From HGM04593 sp045631205 (GTDB lineage Bacteria > Bacteroidota > Bacteroidia > Bacteroidales > Bacteroidaceae), in the NCBI GenBank assembly GCA_045631205.1, contig JAZQUI010000021.1, positions 28,398 to 92,397 on the forward strand: a stretch of DNA of 64,000 nucleotides, read 5' to 3'. Of this stretch, positions 9,227 to 19,593 are shown in pieces. The notes under the pieces were generated by a model. It made no database searches, was not told where the DNA came from, and saw only the letters and a list, made by a program, of their open reading frames with translations. A program made the position numbers and the translations under genes. Positions within the stretch are counted from its first letter, which is position 1. Each line of letters starts with the position of its first letter.

Positions 9227-11472
9227 AAAAAGCAGCAACCATAATCCTTTTATGGGCCTTTACAGCAGGTTGCATTGCACAAGATTTTGCAAACCTTGTT
9301 AACCCATTTATAGGCACGAGCAACTACTGCGCAACACACCCCGGTGCAGTAACTCCAAATGGAATGATGTCGGTAACACCATTCAACGTAATGGGTTCCG
9401 ACCTCAACGCCTACGACAAGGACAGCCGTTGGTTATCAACACCTTACGAGAGCAACAACAGATTCTTCACCGGATATGCCCACGTTGCCCTCAGCGGAGT
9501 CGGTTGCCCCGAAGCATCGTCGCTTTTAGTGATGCCCACTAACGGAGAACTCAATGTTGACTATTTTGCCTATGGCTCGGAGTACGAGAACGAGGTGGCA
9601 TCGCCCGGTTACTACAGCAACCGCCTCACAAAATATGGTATAAAAACCGAGGCCACAGCCACCACCCGCACTTCGTGCGAGCGTTTTACCTTCCCCGCAG
9701 GCAAAGGACACATAATACTCAACCTCGGCGAGGGGCTTACAAACGAAACCGGTGCTATGGTACGCCGTGTAAACAGCCGCGAGATTGAGGGATTCAAGCT
9801 ACTGGGAACCTTTTGCTACACCACCCAGGCAGTCTTTCCCATCTATTTTGTAATGCGCGTCTCACGCGAACCATCGGAGAGCTGTGCGTGGAAGTTCCAA
9901 CCTAAGATGCAAGGCATTGAGGCACAATGGTCACCCGATGACGGCACTTACAAACTATACGAAAACTATTACAGAGAGATTGCGGGCGACAACATCGGTT
10001 ACCGTTTCAGTTACGAGGGAGTAGAAGAGGGAGAGGAGATCACCGTGCAGATGGGTATCTCGTTCGTCTCCATAGAAAACGCACGCAAAAACCTCGAAGA
10101 GGAACAAAAGGAAAAAGATTTTGACAAGATACGTGCCGAAGCGCAAAAAAGGTGGAACGAAGAACTCGGCCGCATACGCATAGAGGGAGGCACACCTGAA
10201 CAGCAGACCATCTTTTACACCGCAATGTACCACGCTCTCATACACCCGAGCATAATAAGCGATGTAAACGGTGAGTACCCCAAGATGGAGAGCGCCGAAA
10301 CGGGGCACAGTAACTACCCGCGTTATACCATATTCTCTCTATGGGATACCTACCGAAACCTGCACCAACTGCTAACTCTGGTATTCCCCGAAAAGCAAAA
10401 CGATATGTTGCGCAGCATTGTGGGAATGTACGAAGAAAGCGGGTGGCTGCCACGATGGGAACTTTTCGGCAGGGAAACCTACACTATGGCAGGCGACCCC
10501 GCGGCCATAGTTCTTGCCGACAGTTGGATAAAAGGGTTGCGCGATTTTGACATAAACAAAGCCTACGAAGCGATGCTTAAATCGGCAACCATCAAAGGGA
10601 AAGAGAACCCGTTGCGCCCCGATATCGCACCATACATAGAAAACGGATACATACCCCTTTGGTACTACTCGAGCGACCTTTCGGGCGACAATTCCGTGTC
10701 ACACACCATTGAATATTGCGCCGCCGACTATGCCATAGCACAGCTTGCCGACTCCCTTGGCGACAAGCCCCGTGCAAAGGAGTTCATTAAGCGGTCGCAC
10801 AACTACCGCCGATACTTCTGCAAGGAACACGGCACGTTGCGCCCACTCACAAAAGAGGGAAAATTCCTGGAAGAGTTCGACCCCGCAACAGGCAAGCATT
10901 TTGAAAATATCCCCGGCTTTCACGAAGGCTCGGCGTGGAACTACACATTTGCCGTACCTCACGACATCGATGGGCTCACACGGCTTATGGGTGGGAAAAA
11001 GAGATTTATCGAGAGCCTGCAAAAAGTCTTCGATGAGGGACATTACGACCCCACCAACGAACCGGATATTATATATCCCTACCTTTTCAGCCGTTTCAAG
11101 GGCGAGGAGTGGCGCACTCAAAAAGAGGTTGCAGCACTGCTCAACAAATATTACAGCAACAGTAACGGCGGCCTCCCCGGCAACGACGACACAGGCACAA
11201 TGTCGGCGTGGACTCTGTTCTCTATGATGGGACTCTACCCCGACTGCCCCGGCGAACCGTTCTACACACTTACCACTCCTGCGTTCGACAAAGTAACTAT
11301 ACACACAGCCAATGGCGATGTAACAATAGAGCGCAAAAGTGGCGAAAACGACTCACCATATATCAAAGAGATAGTTGTTGGTGAGAAAAAAACAGAGAGT
11401 TACCGAATATCACACCGGGAGTTGCTGGAGAAAAAGAAAATAGTATTAACGCTAGGGAAAGAGATTAAATGA
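9223..11472 (+). CDS. GH92 alpha-mannosidase (first copy)
   Basis: GH92 enzymes are calcium-dependent inverting exo-alpha-mannosidases, mostly acting on alpha-1,2, -1,3 or -1,4 linked mannose of N-glycans or yeast mannan. The 749-residue protein has full family length: an N-terminal beta-sandwich starting NPFIGTSNYCATHPGAV, then the (alpha/alpha)6 barrel with HEGSAWNYTF near residue 567 and GNDDTGTMSAW near residue 653, the regions that carry the catalytic acid and base. The N-terminus (FTAGCIAQ) could be a lipobox or a type I signal, so it acts outside the cytoplasm. It overlaps its neighbours by 4 bases on both sides. It differs from the second copy around the NEP motif (TNEPDIIYPYLF here), which suggests a different linkage preference. 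Confidence 0.95.
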   Translation: MKKAATIILLWAFTAGCIAQDFANLVNPFIGTSNYCATHPGAVTPNGMMSVTPFNVMGSDLNAYDKDSRWLSTPYESNNRFFTGYAHVALSGVGCPEASSLLVMPTNGELNVDYFAYGSEYENEVASPGYYSNRLTKYGIKTEATATTRTSCERFTFPAGKGHIILNLGEGLTNETGAMVRRVNSREIEGFKLLGTFCYTTQAVFPIYFVMRVSREPSESCAWKFQPKMQGIEAQWSPDDGTYKLYENYYREIAGDNIGYRFSYEGVEEGEEITVQMGISFVSIENARKNLEEEQKEKDFDKIRAEAQKRWNEELGRIRIEGGTPEQQTIFYTAMYHALIHPSIISDVNGEYPKMESAETGHSNYPRYTIFSLWDTYRNLHQLLTLVFPEKQNDMLRSIVGMYEESGWLPRWELFGRETYTMAGDPAAIVLADSWIKGLRDFDINKAYEAMLKSATIKGKENPLRPDIAPYIENGYIPLWYYSSDLSGDNSVSHTIEYCAADYAIAQLADSLGDKPRAKEFIKRSHNYRRYFCKEHGTLRPLTKEGKFLEEFDPATGKHFENIPGFHEGSAWNYTFAVPHDIDGLTRLMGGKKRFIESLQKVFDEGHYDPTNEPDIIYPYLFSRFKGEEWRTQKEVAALLNKYYSNSNGGLPGNDDTGTMSAWTLFSMMGLYPDCPGEPFYTLTTPAFDKVTIHTANGDVTIERKSGENDSPYIKEIVVGEKKTESYRISHRELLEKKKIVLTLGKEIK

Positions 11473-13646
11473 AAAAGATTCAGTGGATATTTATCCTTTT
11501 AGCCCTTATTGCCTGCAACAGAGAGAGGCTTAGCGAAAAGTGTGACCCACACATAGGTAGCGGAGGGCACGGACACGTTTTTGTGGGTGCAAGCACTCCT
11601 TTCGGAATGGTACAGCTGGGCCCGACAAGCATAAGCCAGGAGTGGGATTTCTGTTCGGGCTACCACAATAGCGAAGCCACCGTTATCGGCTTTTCCCACA
11701 CACACCTCAGCGGCACAGGCATTGGCGACCTTTTCGACATAACCGTGATGCCCGTCACTGGAGAGGTATCCTATACACGCGGAAGCAAAGATGCCCCTAA
11801 CAGCGGCTTGTGGTCTATAGCCGACCGCAAGCAGGAGATTGCCCGCCCCGGATATTATTCCGTGCCACTTACTCGCTACGGCATCACAGCCGAATTAACA
11901 GCAACAGCAAGAACAGGCCTGCACCGCTACACCTTCCCCGCATCACAAGAAGCAGCAATAGTATTCGACCTGGAAAACGGCGGCTGCTGGGACCGCGCGA
12001 CGGAGACTTTTATGACAACCGAGGGCGACTGCATCGTCACAGGTTACCGTCACTCACGCGGCTGGGCAAGAAAGCAAAAGGTGTTCTTTGCAGCGGTATT
12101 CAGCAAGCCTTTCGACAAATTTGAAATGAAAGGCGAAAAAGGAATGTACGCACGCGCATCGTTCACCACCGAAGAGGGCGAACAGATAATGCTCAAAGTG
12201 GGTATTTCACCCGTGAGCATAGAGGGTGCAAAACTCGCATTGCAGGAGGAACAACCTGCCTGGGATTTTGAGGCCACCTGCCGCGCTGCTGAAGATGAGT
12301 GGGAAAAAGAGTTATCCTGCATACGCATCACCACCCCCGACAAAAAAAGAGAGCGCATCTTCTACACCGCAATGTACCACGCAATGATGGCTCCCGCACT
12401 CTTCAGTGACATAAACGGCCACTACCGCGGAGCCGACGGAACCATTTGTCGCTCACCCCAACCGCAATATACAAACTTCTCACTTTGGGACACCTACCGT
12501 GCCAAGCAACCGCTTATGACCATAATACAACCCGAAAGGAGCGCGCATTTCGTCTCCTCTATGATTGATATATGTGACAAGCAGGGAAGGCTGCCGGTGT
12601 GGCATCTTTGGGGCAACGAAACAAACTGCATGGTGGGCGACCCGGCTATACCTGTTGTTGCCGATGCAATAGTAAAAGAGTTGCCGGGCATCGACCGTGA
12701 AAAAGCCTTTGAGAGCATAAAAAGGACAGCGGCACAAGACGAGCGTGGCAAGAAACTACGCCGTGAATATGAGTATATACCCTGCAATATGTTCAACGAG
12801 GCGGTAGCCTACGAACTTGAATATGCCCTCGCCGACGGAGCAGCAGCAAGAGCAGCAAAAGCTATTGGCAAAAAAGAGGATGAGGAATATTTCACCCGCA
12901 TGAGCCACTCTTACCGCCGTCTTTTCGACAACGAACGAGGCTTCATTCGAGGAGTGGATAGCCTGGGAAAGTTCCGCGAGCCGTTCAACCCCTATTTTTC
13001 GGCACACCGCGCCGACGACTACTGCGAAGGCAACGCCTGGCAATACACCTGGCTGGTTCCTCACGATATAAAAGGGTACACCACCCTTTTCGGTAGCCGT
13101 GAATCTATAATTTCGCGCCTCGATTCGTTGTTCGCCGCACCATCAACCATCGAAGGCGACCCCTCGCCCGATATTTCGGGCATGATAGGGCAATATGCCC
13201 ACGGCAACGAGCCGTCGCACCATATAATCTACCTCTACACAATGCTCGGTGAGCCACATAAAACAGCGGAACTGGTGCGCAAGGTGCTGAAAGAACTTTA
13301 CGACGACACCCCCTACGGGCTTTCGGGCAACGAAGATATGGGGCAGATGTCGGCGTGGTACATAATGTCGGCACTTGGATTCTACGAAGTGGAGCCTGCA
13401 AGCGCCCGTTACTGGTTCGGTTCACCAATTGTGGAAAAAGCCGAGATAAAGGTTGCAGGCGGCACCTTTACCATCACTGCAAAAAATAACAGCGAAAAGA
13501 ACATCTACATAAAAGGAGTAAAACTCAATGGCAAGGAACACCCCCTGCCCTACATACTCCACAACGATATAATAAAGGGAGGAACACTTGAATTTGAGAT
13601 GAGCGACACACCCGCCCGGTGGTACAACGCCGACACCATAGAATAG
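11469..13646 (+). CDS. GH92 alpha-mannosidase (second copy), lipoprotein
   Basis: This is a second, diverged GH92 enzyme of 725 residues. The N-terminus ends in LIACN, a clear lipobox, so it is membrane anchored. The N-terminal domain opens CDPHIGSGGHGHVFVGA, and the barrel carries CEGNAWQYTW near residue 519, AHGNEPSHHIIYLY near residue 580 and GNEDMGQMSAW near residue 620. The GNEPSHH form is the one I associate with alpha-1,2-mannosidases. Translation is coupled to the first GH92 through ATGA. The two GH92 proteins share the fold but are clearly not a recent duplication. It is the last gene of the glycan operon; 68 bases separate it from the efflux genes. Confidence 0.95.
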   Translation: MKKIQWIFILLALIACNRERLSEKCDPHIGSGGHGHVFVGASTPFGMVQLGPTSISQEWDFCSGYHNSEATVIGFSHTHLSGTGIGDLFDITVMPVTGEVSYTRGSKDAPNSGLWSIADRKQEIARPGYYSVPLTRYGITAELTATARTGLHRYTFPASQEAAIVFDLENGGCWDRATETFMTTEGDCIVTGYRHSRGWARKQKVFFAAVFSKPFDKFEMKGEKGMYARASFTTEEGEQIMLKVGISPVSIEGAKLALQEEQPAWDFEATCRAAEDEWEKELSCIRITTPDKKRERIFYTAMYHAMMAPALFSDINGHYRGADGTICRSPQPQYTNFSLWDTYRAKQPLMTIIQPERSAHFVSSMIDICDKQGRLPVWHLWGNETNCMVGDPAIPVVADAIVKELPGIDREKAFESIKRTAAQDERGKKLRREYEYIPCNMFNEAVAYELEYALADGAAARAAKAIGKKEDEEYFTRMSHSYRRLFDNERGFIRGVDSLGKFREPFNPYFSAHRADDYCEGNAWQYTWLVPHDIKGYTTLFGSRESIISRLDSLFAAPSTIEGDPSPDISGMIGQYAHGNEPSHHIIYLYTMLGEPHKTAELVRKVLKELYDDTPYGLSGNEDMGQMSAWYIMSALGFYEVEPASARYWFGSPIVEKAEIKVAGGTFTITAKNNSEKNIYIKGVKLNGKEHPLPYILHNDIIKGGTLEFEMSDTPARWYNADTIE

Positions 13647-13714
13647 CTTTTCTCCACACACAAAAACCATAGGCCTTGTCAGTGTGTTTATAGTCTGCTA
13701 AACAGATTTGAACT

Positions 13715-15106
13715 ATGACAAGGTCTATTTTTACATTCTTGATTTTACTCGTCGCTTTTACGGAAGCAACCGCACAGGATGGCGAAAAGTTCCTTTCCCG
13801 GCAACTGCCCGACAGTTGGAGCAGCAATGAAAGCATAACCACCACACCACCCGACAACAATCTTTGGTGGCAGACATTCGGCGATGCACAGCTCGACTCG
13901 CTCATAACTGTTGCCACCGAACGCAATTACTCGGTGCTTGGCGCAATAGAGAATATGAAACGCGCGAAAGCCGTGTGGCGACAAGCGCAAGGCAACCTTC
14001 TCCCGCAAATGTCACTCACTGCCGGCTGGCAACGCGCAAAAAGCAGCGGGAACACCGCACTCACAGAGTTTCGCGAAACATACGACGGATATTTTAGCGG
14101 GGGCATCTCAATGAGCTGGCAGGTAGATGTTTTTGGCGGCATATATATGCGTTCAAAAGCACAGAAAAGACTCTTTCAGGCAAGTGAAGAGGAATACAGG
14201 GCTGTTATGGTAACCCTTTGTGCCAATGTAGCCACCACCTACTTTTCCATAAAGCAGAGTGCGGCGCAGCTCAATGTTCTTCGCAACAATGTAGCTTCGC
14301 AAAAGGAGATTATGAAAATTGTCACATCGCGCTATGACAACGGCCTTGCATCGAAACTGGATGTTGCACAGTCTAAAAGCGTCTATTACAACACCCTTGC
14401 ACAAATACCGGCAATGGAGGCAAGCCTCGCAGCCTACCGCAACAGCCTTGCCGTTCTGCTCGGCAGCAGCCCCACAGAACTCGACACTTGGGAGTTGCAA
14501 ACAACCGAACTGCCATCCTATATTGCACCAGTTGCATTAGGAGTTCCTGCAATGCTCCTGCGCCAGCGCCCCGACATACGTGCCGCCGAAAGGCAGGTGG
14601 AAGCATACGCATCGACACTTGGAGCGACAAAACGCGACTGGCTGCCCACTTTTTTCATCAATGGCTCAATGGGGTTTTCGTCCGAGAGAATAAAAGAACT
14701 CCCCCACACACGCAGCACCACCTGGGAGATAGCTCCCACAATGCAATGGGAGATATTTACCGGTGGCGAAAGGATAAACGCCACACGCGAAGCACGTGCC
14801 ACACTCGAAGAGAGTATTCTTTCGTTCAACAACAAGGTACTCACAGCCATACAAGAGGTGGAAAATGCAATGAGCAGTTACCACGGCTCCATTGCCCAGA
14901 CAGTTGCCATAAAAGAGGCGGTAAACCAGTGTAACGAAACACTCAAACTATCGCTCGAGCTATACAAACAAGGACTTACGCAATTCCAGAATGTACTCGA
15001 TGCACAACGCACCCTGCTCAGCTACCAGGATTACCTGGTACAGGCACAAGGCAGCACCCTCAAAGCCCTTGTACAACTATATGAAGCCCTCGGTGGAGGG
15101 TGGTAA
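13715..15106 (+). CDS. RND efflux outer membrane channel, TolC/NodT family
   Basis: This outer membrane factor forms the exit duct of a tripartite efflux pump. The 463-residue protein has an N-terminal signal peptide ending near TATA/AQ (no lipobox Cys), then two tandem OEP repeats rich in long helices: NYSVLGAIENMKRAKAVWRQA and RQRPDIRAAERQV are typical OEP motifs. It comes first in the order channel-adaptor-permease. It follows the GH92 operon on the same strand after 68 bases, so co-transcription is possible but not shown. Confidence 0.92.
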   Translation: MTRSIFTFLILLVAFTEATAQDGEKFLSRQLPDSWSSNESITTTPPDNNLWWQTFGDAQLDSLITVATERNYSVLGAIENMKRAKAVWRQAQGNLLPQMSLTAGWQRAKSSGNTALTEFRETYDGYFSGGISMSWQVDVFGGIYMRSKAQKRLFQASEEEYRAVMVTLCANVATTYFSIKQSAAQLNVLRNNVASQKEIMKIVTSRYDNGLASKLDVAQSKSVYYNTLAQIPAMEASLAAYRNSLAVLLGSSPTELDTWELQTTELPSYIAPVALGVPAMLLRQRPDIRAAERQVEAYASTLGATKRDWLPTFFINGSMGFSSERIKELPHTRSTTWEIAPTMQWEIFTGGERINATREARATLEESILSFNNKVLTAIQEVENAMSSYHGSIAQTVAIKEAVNQCNETLKLSLELYKQGLTQFQNVLDAQRTLLSYQDYLVQAQGSTLKALVQLYEALGGGW

Positions 15107-15134
15107 CCACAAGAACCCATAAACCCCGATACTT

Positions 15135-16262
15135 ATGAAAAGAAGTGTAATAACCGCAATAATATCGGCTGCAATAATAGCTGCCGCGTGCGACAAAAGC
15201 AAAGAGCCTGCCGGCAGAGCAACAGCCCTCCCGGTGGAGGTTTCCCACCCGATAGAACGCGAAGTAACCCTCACGCGCGAATACCCCGGTTACCTCGAAG
15301 CCGATGCCACAATATCCATCGTGGGGCGTGCAAGCGGCACACTGCTCAAACAGAGCTACACCCCGGGAAGCCGTGTAAAAAAAGGCGATATTCTTTTTAT
15401 AATAGAACCCACACTCTATGAGAATGCCGTGGAGCAGGCACAAGCAGCACTTAACACCGCCGAGGCCGAACTTGAATATGCACAGAGCAACTACAAGCGT
15501 ATGCAACAAGCAATAGAGAGCGACGCAGTGAGCCGCATAGAACTCCTGCAAGCCGAAAGCCGCGTGAAGAGTTACACCGCACAAGTGAACAATGCAAAGG
15601 CCGCATTAAGCACCGCCCGCACCAACCTCGGCTACTGCTATGTAAAAGCACCCATCGATGGAGTTGCAGGTATAGAGAAATACTCCGTGGGCACATACGT
15701 TCCCGGTGCTGCAAGCCCTGTGGAACTGTGCAAGATGTACAAAGACGACAAGATGTACGCCTATTTTGACATAACCGACAACCAATGGATAAACAAGCAA
15801 CGGCGCAACGACATTGTGGGCAAGGAGCAGTATATAACCTTCACGCTTGGAAACGAGAAATATTATAGCTGGAAGGCAAAGATGGATTACCTGTCGCCCG
15901 ACATAAATTTAAGCACGGGTACGCTGAGAGTGCGAGCCGAAATAGACAACAGCAACCTTTTCCTAAAACCCGGAAGTTACATAAGCGTGGTTCTGCCCTA
16001 CGAAAAAATAGAGAAAGGAATATTGGTAAAAGATGCCTCTATCGGCACCGACCAGCTTGGAAAATATCTCTACGTTGTAGATAAAAACGACACCGTACAC
16101 TACCGCCCCATAGAGGTAGGCAACCTTGTCAACGACACCCTGCGCCTTGTAACAAAAGGACTCAACGCCAACGAGACCTATATAACAAAAGCACTGCTGA
16201 AAGTGCGCAACGGCATGCCCGTAACACCGATAATCGAGGGCACAAGAGAGAAGAAACAATAA
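15135..16262 (+). CDS. RND efflux periplasmic adaptor (MFP), lipoprotein
   Basis: This membrane fusion protein bridges the permease and the channel. It has a lipobox (AAACDKS, Cys near residue 19), then the barrel-sandwich hybrid half (YPGYLEADATISIVGRASG), the helical hairpin (AEAELEYAQSNYKRMQQA), the second half (GYCYVKAPIDGVAG) and the beta-barrel (SYISVVLPYE). The 375-residue length is normal. It lies 28 bases after the channel gene and 25 bases before the permease. Drug or metabolite specificity cannot be read from sequence. Confidence 0.94.
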   Translation: MKRSVITAIISAAIIAAACDKSKEPAGRATALPVEVSHPIEREVTLTREYPGYLEADATISIVGRASGTLLKQSYTPGSRVKKGDILFIIEPTLYENAVEQAQAALNTAEAELEYAQSNYKRMQQAIESDAVSRIELLQAESRVKSYTAQVNNAKAALSTARTNLGYCYVKAPIDGVAGIEKYSVGTYVPGAASPVELCKMYKDDKMYAYFDITDNQWINKQRRNDIVGKEQYITFTLGNEKYYSWKAKMDYLSPDINLSTGTLRVRAEIDNSNLFLKPGSYISVVLPYEKIEKGILVKDASIGTDQLGKYLYVVDKNDTVHYRPIEVGNLVNDTLRLVTKGLNANETYITKALLKVRNGMPVTPIIEGTREKKQ

Positions 16263-16287
16263 AAAGAGTAACCACAAACCCCGAAGT

Positions 16288-19200
16288 ATGAATTTCTCCA
16301 AATTCTTTATAGAACGACCTATATTCGCCACGGTACTCTCGTTGTTGCTCATCGTGGCGGGAGGAGCAGCCCTTTTCGTGTTGCCGGTTGACCAATACCC
16401 ATCCATAACCCCACCCACCGTGCAGGTAAACGCAGTTTACCCGGGTGCAAATGCCGAGACCATCGCGCAAACAGTGGGCATACCCATAGAGCAACAAGTA
16501 AACGGTGTTGACAACATGATATATATGAGTTCCACCTCATCATCATCGGGAACATACAGGCTCACCATAACCTTTGAGGTGGGTACCGATGTCGATATGG
16601 CAACCGTGCTGGTGCAGAACCGTGTAAACATCGCGCTCAACTCCTTGCCTGCCGAGGTTACACAACAAGGCGTTACGGTGCAGAAACAATCGTCGAATGT
16701 GGTGCTGTTTATAACCCTCACCGGCGATAGCACTTACAACCAGTTATATCTATCGAACTACGCCGAACTGCAACTGGTTGACCAATTGACACGCACTCCC
16801 GGAGTGGGCTCGGTAAACATTATGGGTGCAGGCAAGTACTCGATGCGCGTGTGGCTCGACCCCGAAGCTATGCGCATACGAGGCATCTCACCCGCCGAAG
16901 TTTACCAGGCAATATCGAAACAGAACCTCGCAATTTCGGCAGGTTATGTGGGACAGACACTTGGCGCCGGGGCCGACAATGCCTTTCAATACACCCTTAA
17001 CGTGCAGGGGCGCCTTAAAGATGCCGAAGAGTTTGCCGACATAGTGATACGCAACAACGGAGTGGAAATGCTGCGCCTGCGCGATATTGCCGAGATTGAA
17101 ATTGGCAGCGAAACCTACGCATCGTCCTCGCGCCTGCGCGGAAAGCCCACAGCTGCACTTGCCGTCTATCAGTTGCCCGGTTCAAGTTCACTTGCCGTGT
17201 CAAAGGCCGTGAGGGAAAAGATGGAAGAACTTGGCGAGAGTTTCCCGCCACAGGTGGAGTACCAGATAGCTCTCGACACCACCGATGTTATGCGCAGTTC
17301 AATACACGAGGTTCTTTTTACCTTTGTTGAAACCACAGTGCTTGTAATCCTCGTAATCTTTCTCTTTTTGCAGAACTGGCGTGCCACACTCATACCCTGC
17401 CTCACCATACCCGTGTCGCTCATTGGCACGCTTGCCGTGATGGAGCTCTTGGGATTCTCTATTAACACCCTGTCACTTTTCGGGCTTATACTCGCGATAG
17501 CCATTGTGGTTGACGATGCCATTGTGGTGGTGGAAAATGCCACGCGCATACTCGATGAAGAGAAACTGCCGCCACGCGAAGCCACAGAGAAGGCAATGCG
17601 TGAGATTTCCGGCCCCATCGTGGGTGTGGTGCTTGTGATGATGGCAGTGTTTCTGCCCACCACAATGATTAGCGGAATTTCGGGACAAATGTACAAACAA
17701 TTTGCCCTCACCATTGCCACAGCCACCCTGTTGAGCGGCTTTAACTCACTCACACTCACCCCGGCGTTGTGTGCCCTGCTACTGCGCCCCGCCACAGAAA
17801 AAAAGGTGGGAGGCTTTTTCAAAGCCTTCAACAAAGGATACGATGCTCTGCAACGTACATACGACAAGGTGGTAGCCTTTCTCTTGCGCCGTGCGGGCAT
17901 CGCAGCCGTTAGCTTCATTGCAATGTCTTTGCTTGCACTTTATATGTTCAGAGTATGGCCTACCACTTTCATACCCGAAGAGGACGACGGTTATTTCATA
18001 ATCGCCGTGCAGTTGCCCCCTGCCGCATCGCTCTCCCGCACCGAAGCCGTGGCAGCAAAAGTTGAAGATATTGTTTCTTCCTATCCCGAAGTGAAGACAA
18101 ATATAAGCATCAGCGGATACAGCATACTCAACAACGGACAACAGAGCAACGCTGCAAGTGTATTTGTGGTGCTCAAAGACTGGAGCGAACGTAAAGAGGC
18201 CGAGCAAAAGGCTGCCGCCATTGTGGAGCGTTTCAACCGCCAGGCCTACGCAGAGATTGAAGAAGCACAATGCTTTGCCATAGTGCCACCGGCAATCCCG
18301 GGCATAGGCAACGTAGGAGGCTTGCAACTGCAGCTCGAAGACCGCAAAGCATTGGGACTCACTGAGATGCAAAAAGGCGTGGATGCCATAGTCGCCAACT
18401 ACACAAAAAACCCGGCGGTGGAGAGTATGAACAGTTCCTACGAGGCCGATGTACCGCAATATTTTCTTAACATAGACCGCGAGAAAGCCATCTCTATGGG
18501 GCTTGATATGGGTGCCGTACTATCGACTTTGAGCTATTATATGGGCGCGATTTATGTAAATGACTTTGTGATGCTCGGGCGTATATGGCAGGTGAAGATG
18601 GCTGCGGGAGAAAAGAGCCAGAAGGTCATAGACAGCGTATTGCGCCTGAGCCTCGCCAACAACCGCGGAGAAATGGTGCCATTCAGCAGTTTCATAAAAG
18701 CCGAAGAGGTGCTGGGTATCGACCAACTGGGGCGTTACAATATGTACAACAGCGCAGCCATCACCTGCAACGTGGCACAGGGATACAGTTCAAGCGAAGT
18801 GATGAAGGATGTGGAACAACTGATAAAGAGCGAGCTTGGCAATGAATTTGGTTACGAGTGGACCGGCGTTGCCTACCAGGAGCAGGCAGCAGGCAGCAGC
18901 ACAATTATCATTTTCGCACTCGCCATACTCGTTGCCTATCTTGTACTTGCCGCGCAATACGAAAGCTGGGGCAGCCCGGTAGCAGCCATCACCGGCGTAC
19001 CCATCGCACTCTTGGGTGCAATAGTAGGTTGCTGGTTGTTCGACATACCCGTGAGCATATACACACAGGTTGGTATAATACTTCTCATAGCTCTGAGCGC
19101 AAAGAACGGCATACTTATTGTGGAGTTTGCACGGGATTTCAGAGCCGGTGGCAACAGCATCAGGCAGAGCGCAGCCGAAGCAGGACACGTACGTTTGCGC

Positions 19201-19419
19201 CCTATACTTATGACCTCTTTCGCCTTTGTGCTGGGTGTTATGCCCTTACTCTTTGCAGGCGGTGCAGGAGCAAACGCCCGACTCTCATTGGGTGCAGCTG
19301 TTGTGTTCGGTATGTTGCTCAACACAGTTATTGCAACGCTGTACATACCCAACTGGTACGAGTGGGTGCAGATATTGGAGGAAAGATTGCGCAGAAAAAG
19401 CCCAGAGCAAGGAAAATAA
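16288..19419 (+). CDS. RND multidrug efflux permease, HAE-1 family
   Basis: This is the inner-membrane proton-driven pump of the tripartite system. The 1043 residues match AcrB-type transporters: first transmembrane segment with FFIERPIFATVLS, DQYPSITPP, the TM4 proton-relay aspartates in VVDDAIVVVEN near residues 408-409, and a duplicated second half with AAQYESWGSP and LIALSAKNGILIVEFA. The HAE-1 subclass (hydrophobic and amphiphilic substrates) is favoured over heavy-metal pumps by overall motif content. It ends the operon; a 26-base perfect palindrome follows 26 bases after the stop. Confidence 0.96.
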   Translation: MNFSKFFIERPIFATVLSLLLIVAGGAALFVLPVDQYPSITPPTVQVNAVYPGANAETIAQTVGIPIEQQVNGVDNMIYMSSTSSSSGTYRLTITFEVGTDVDMATVLVQNRVNIALNSLPAEVTQQGVTVQKQSSNVVLFITLTGDSTYNQLYLSNYAELQLVDQLTRTPGVGSVNIMGAGKYSMRVWLDPEAMRIRGISPAEVYQAISKQNLAISAGYVGQTLGAGADNAFQYTLNVQGRLKDAEEFADIVIRNNGVEMLRLRDIAEIEIGSETYASSSRLRGKPTAALAVYQLPGSSSLAVSKAVREKMEELGESFPPQVEYQIALDTTDVMRSSIHEVLFTFVETTVLVILVIFLFLQNWRATLIPCLTIPVSLIGTLAVMELLGFSINTLSLFGLILAIAIVVDDAIVVVENATRILDEEKLPPREATEKAMREISGPIVGVVLVMMAVFLPTTMISGISGQMYKQFALTIATATLLSGFNSLTLTPALCALLLRPATEKKVGGFFKAFNKGYDALQRTYDKVVAFLLRRAGIAAVSFIAMSLLALYMFRVWPTTFIPEEDDGYFIIAVQLPPAASLSRTEAVAAKVEDIVSSYPEVKTNISISGYSILNNGQQSNAASVFVVLKDWSERKEAEQKAAAIVERFNRQAYAEIEEAQCFAIVPPAIPGIGNVGGLQLQLEDRKALGLTEMQKGVDAIVANYTKNPAVESMNSSYEADVPQYFLNIDREKAISMGLDMGAVLSTLSYYMGAIYVNDFVMLGRIWQVKMAAGEKSQKVIDSVLRLSLANNRGEMVPFSSFIKAEEVLGIDQLGRYNMYNSAAITCNVAQGYSSSEVMKDVEQLIKSELGNEFGYEWTGVAYQEQAAGSSTIIIFALAILVAYLVLAAQYESWGSPVAAITGVPIALLGAIVGCWLFDIPVSIYTQVGIILLIALSAKNGILIVEFARDFRAGGNSIRQSAAEAGHVRLRPILMTSFAFVLGVMPLLFAGGAGANARLSLGAAVVFGMLLNTVIATLYIPNWYEWVQILEERLRRKSPEQGK

Positions 19420-19445
19420 AGCATCATTTTTACCAAACGATGTAC

Positions 19446-19471
19446 CCCCGCTTGCAAATTTGCAAGCGGGG
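19446..19471 (+). terminator. hairpin after the efflux operon
   Basis: A perfect palindrome of 13 + 13 bases with no loop follows the RND permease. Its tail is only moderately T-rich, so termination is plausible but not certain. Confidence 0.5.
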
Positions 19472-19546
19472 ATGTTATTGTAACACACAATTCAATATAT
19501 TAACACTTTTCAACAATAGGAGGGGTAATTACACAACCTTTTAATT

Positions 19547-19554
19547 TATATTTG
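19547..19554 (+). promoter_or_regulatory. promoter -7 box for the FISUMP-like gene
   Basis: TATATTTG, an exact Bacteroidetes -7 box, lies 40 bases before the ATG. Confidence 0.6.
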
Positions 19555-19593
19555 CAAAAATGATGTAATTATAACTTACAACACAACAATACT

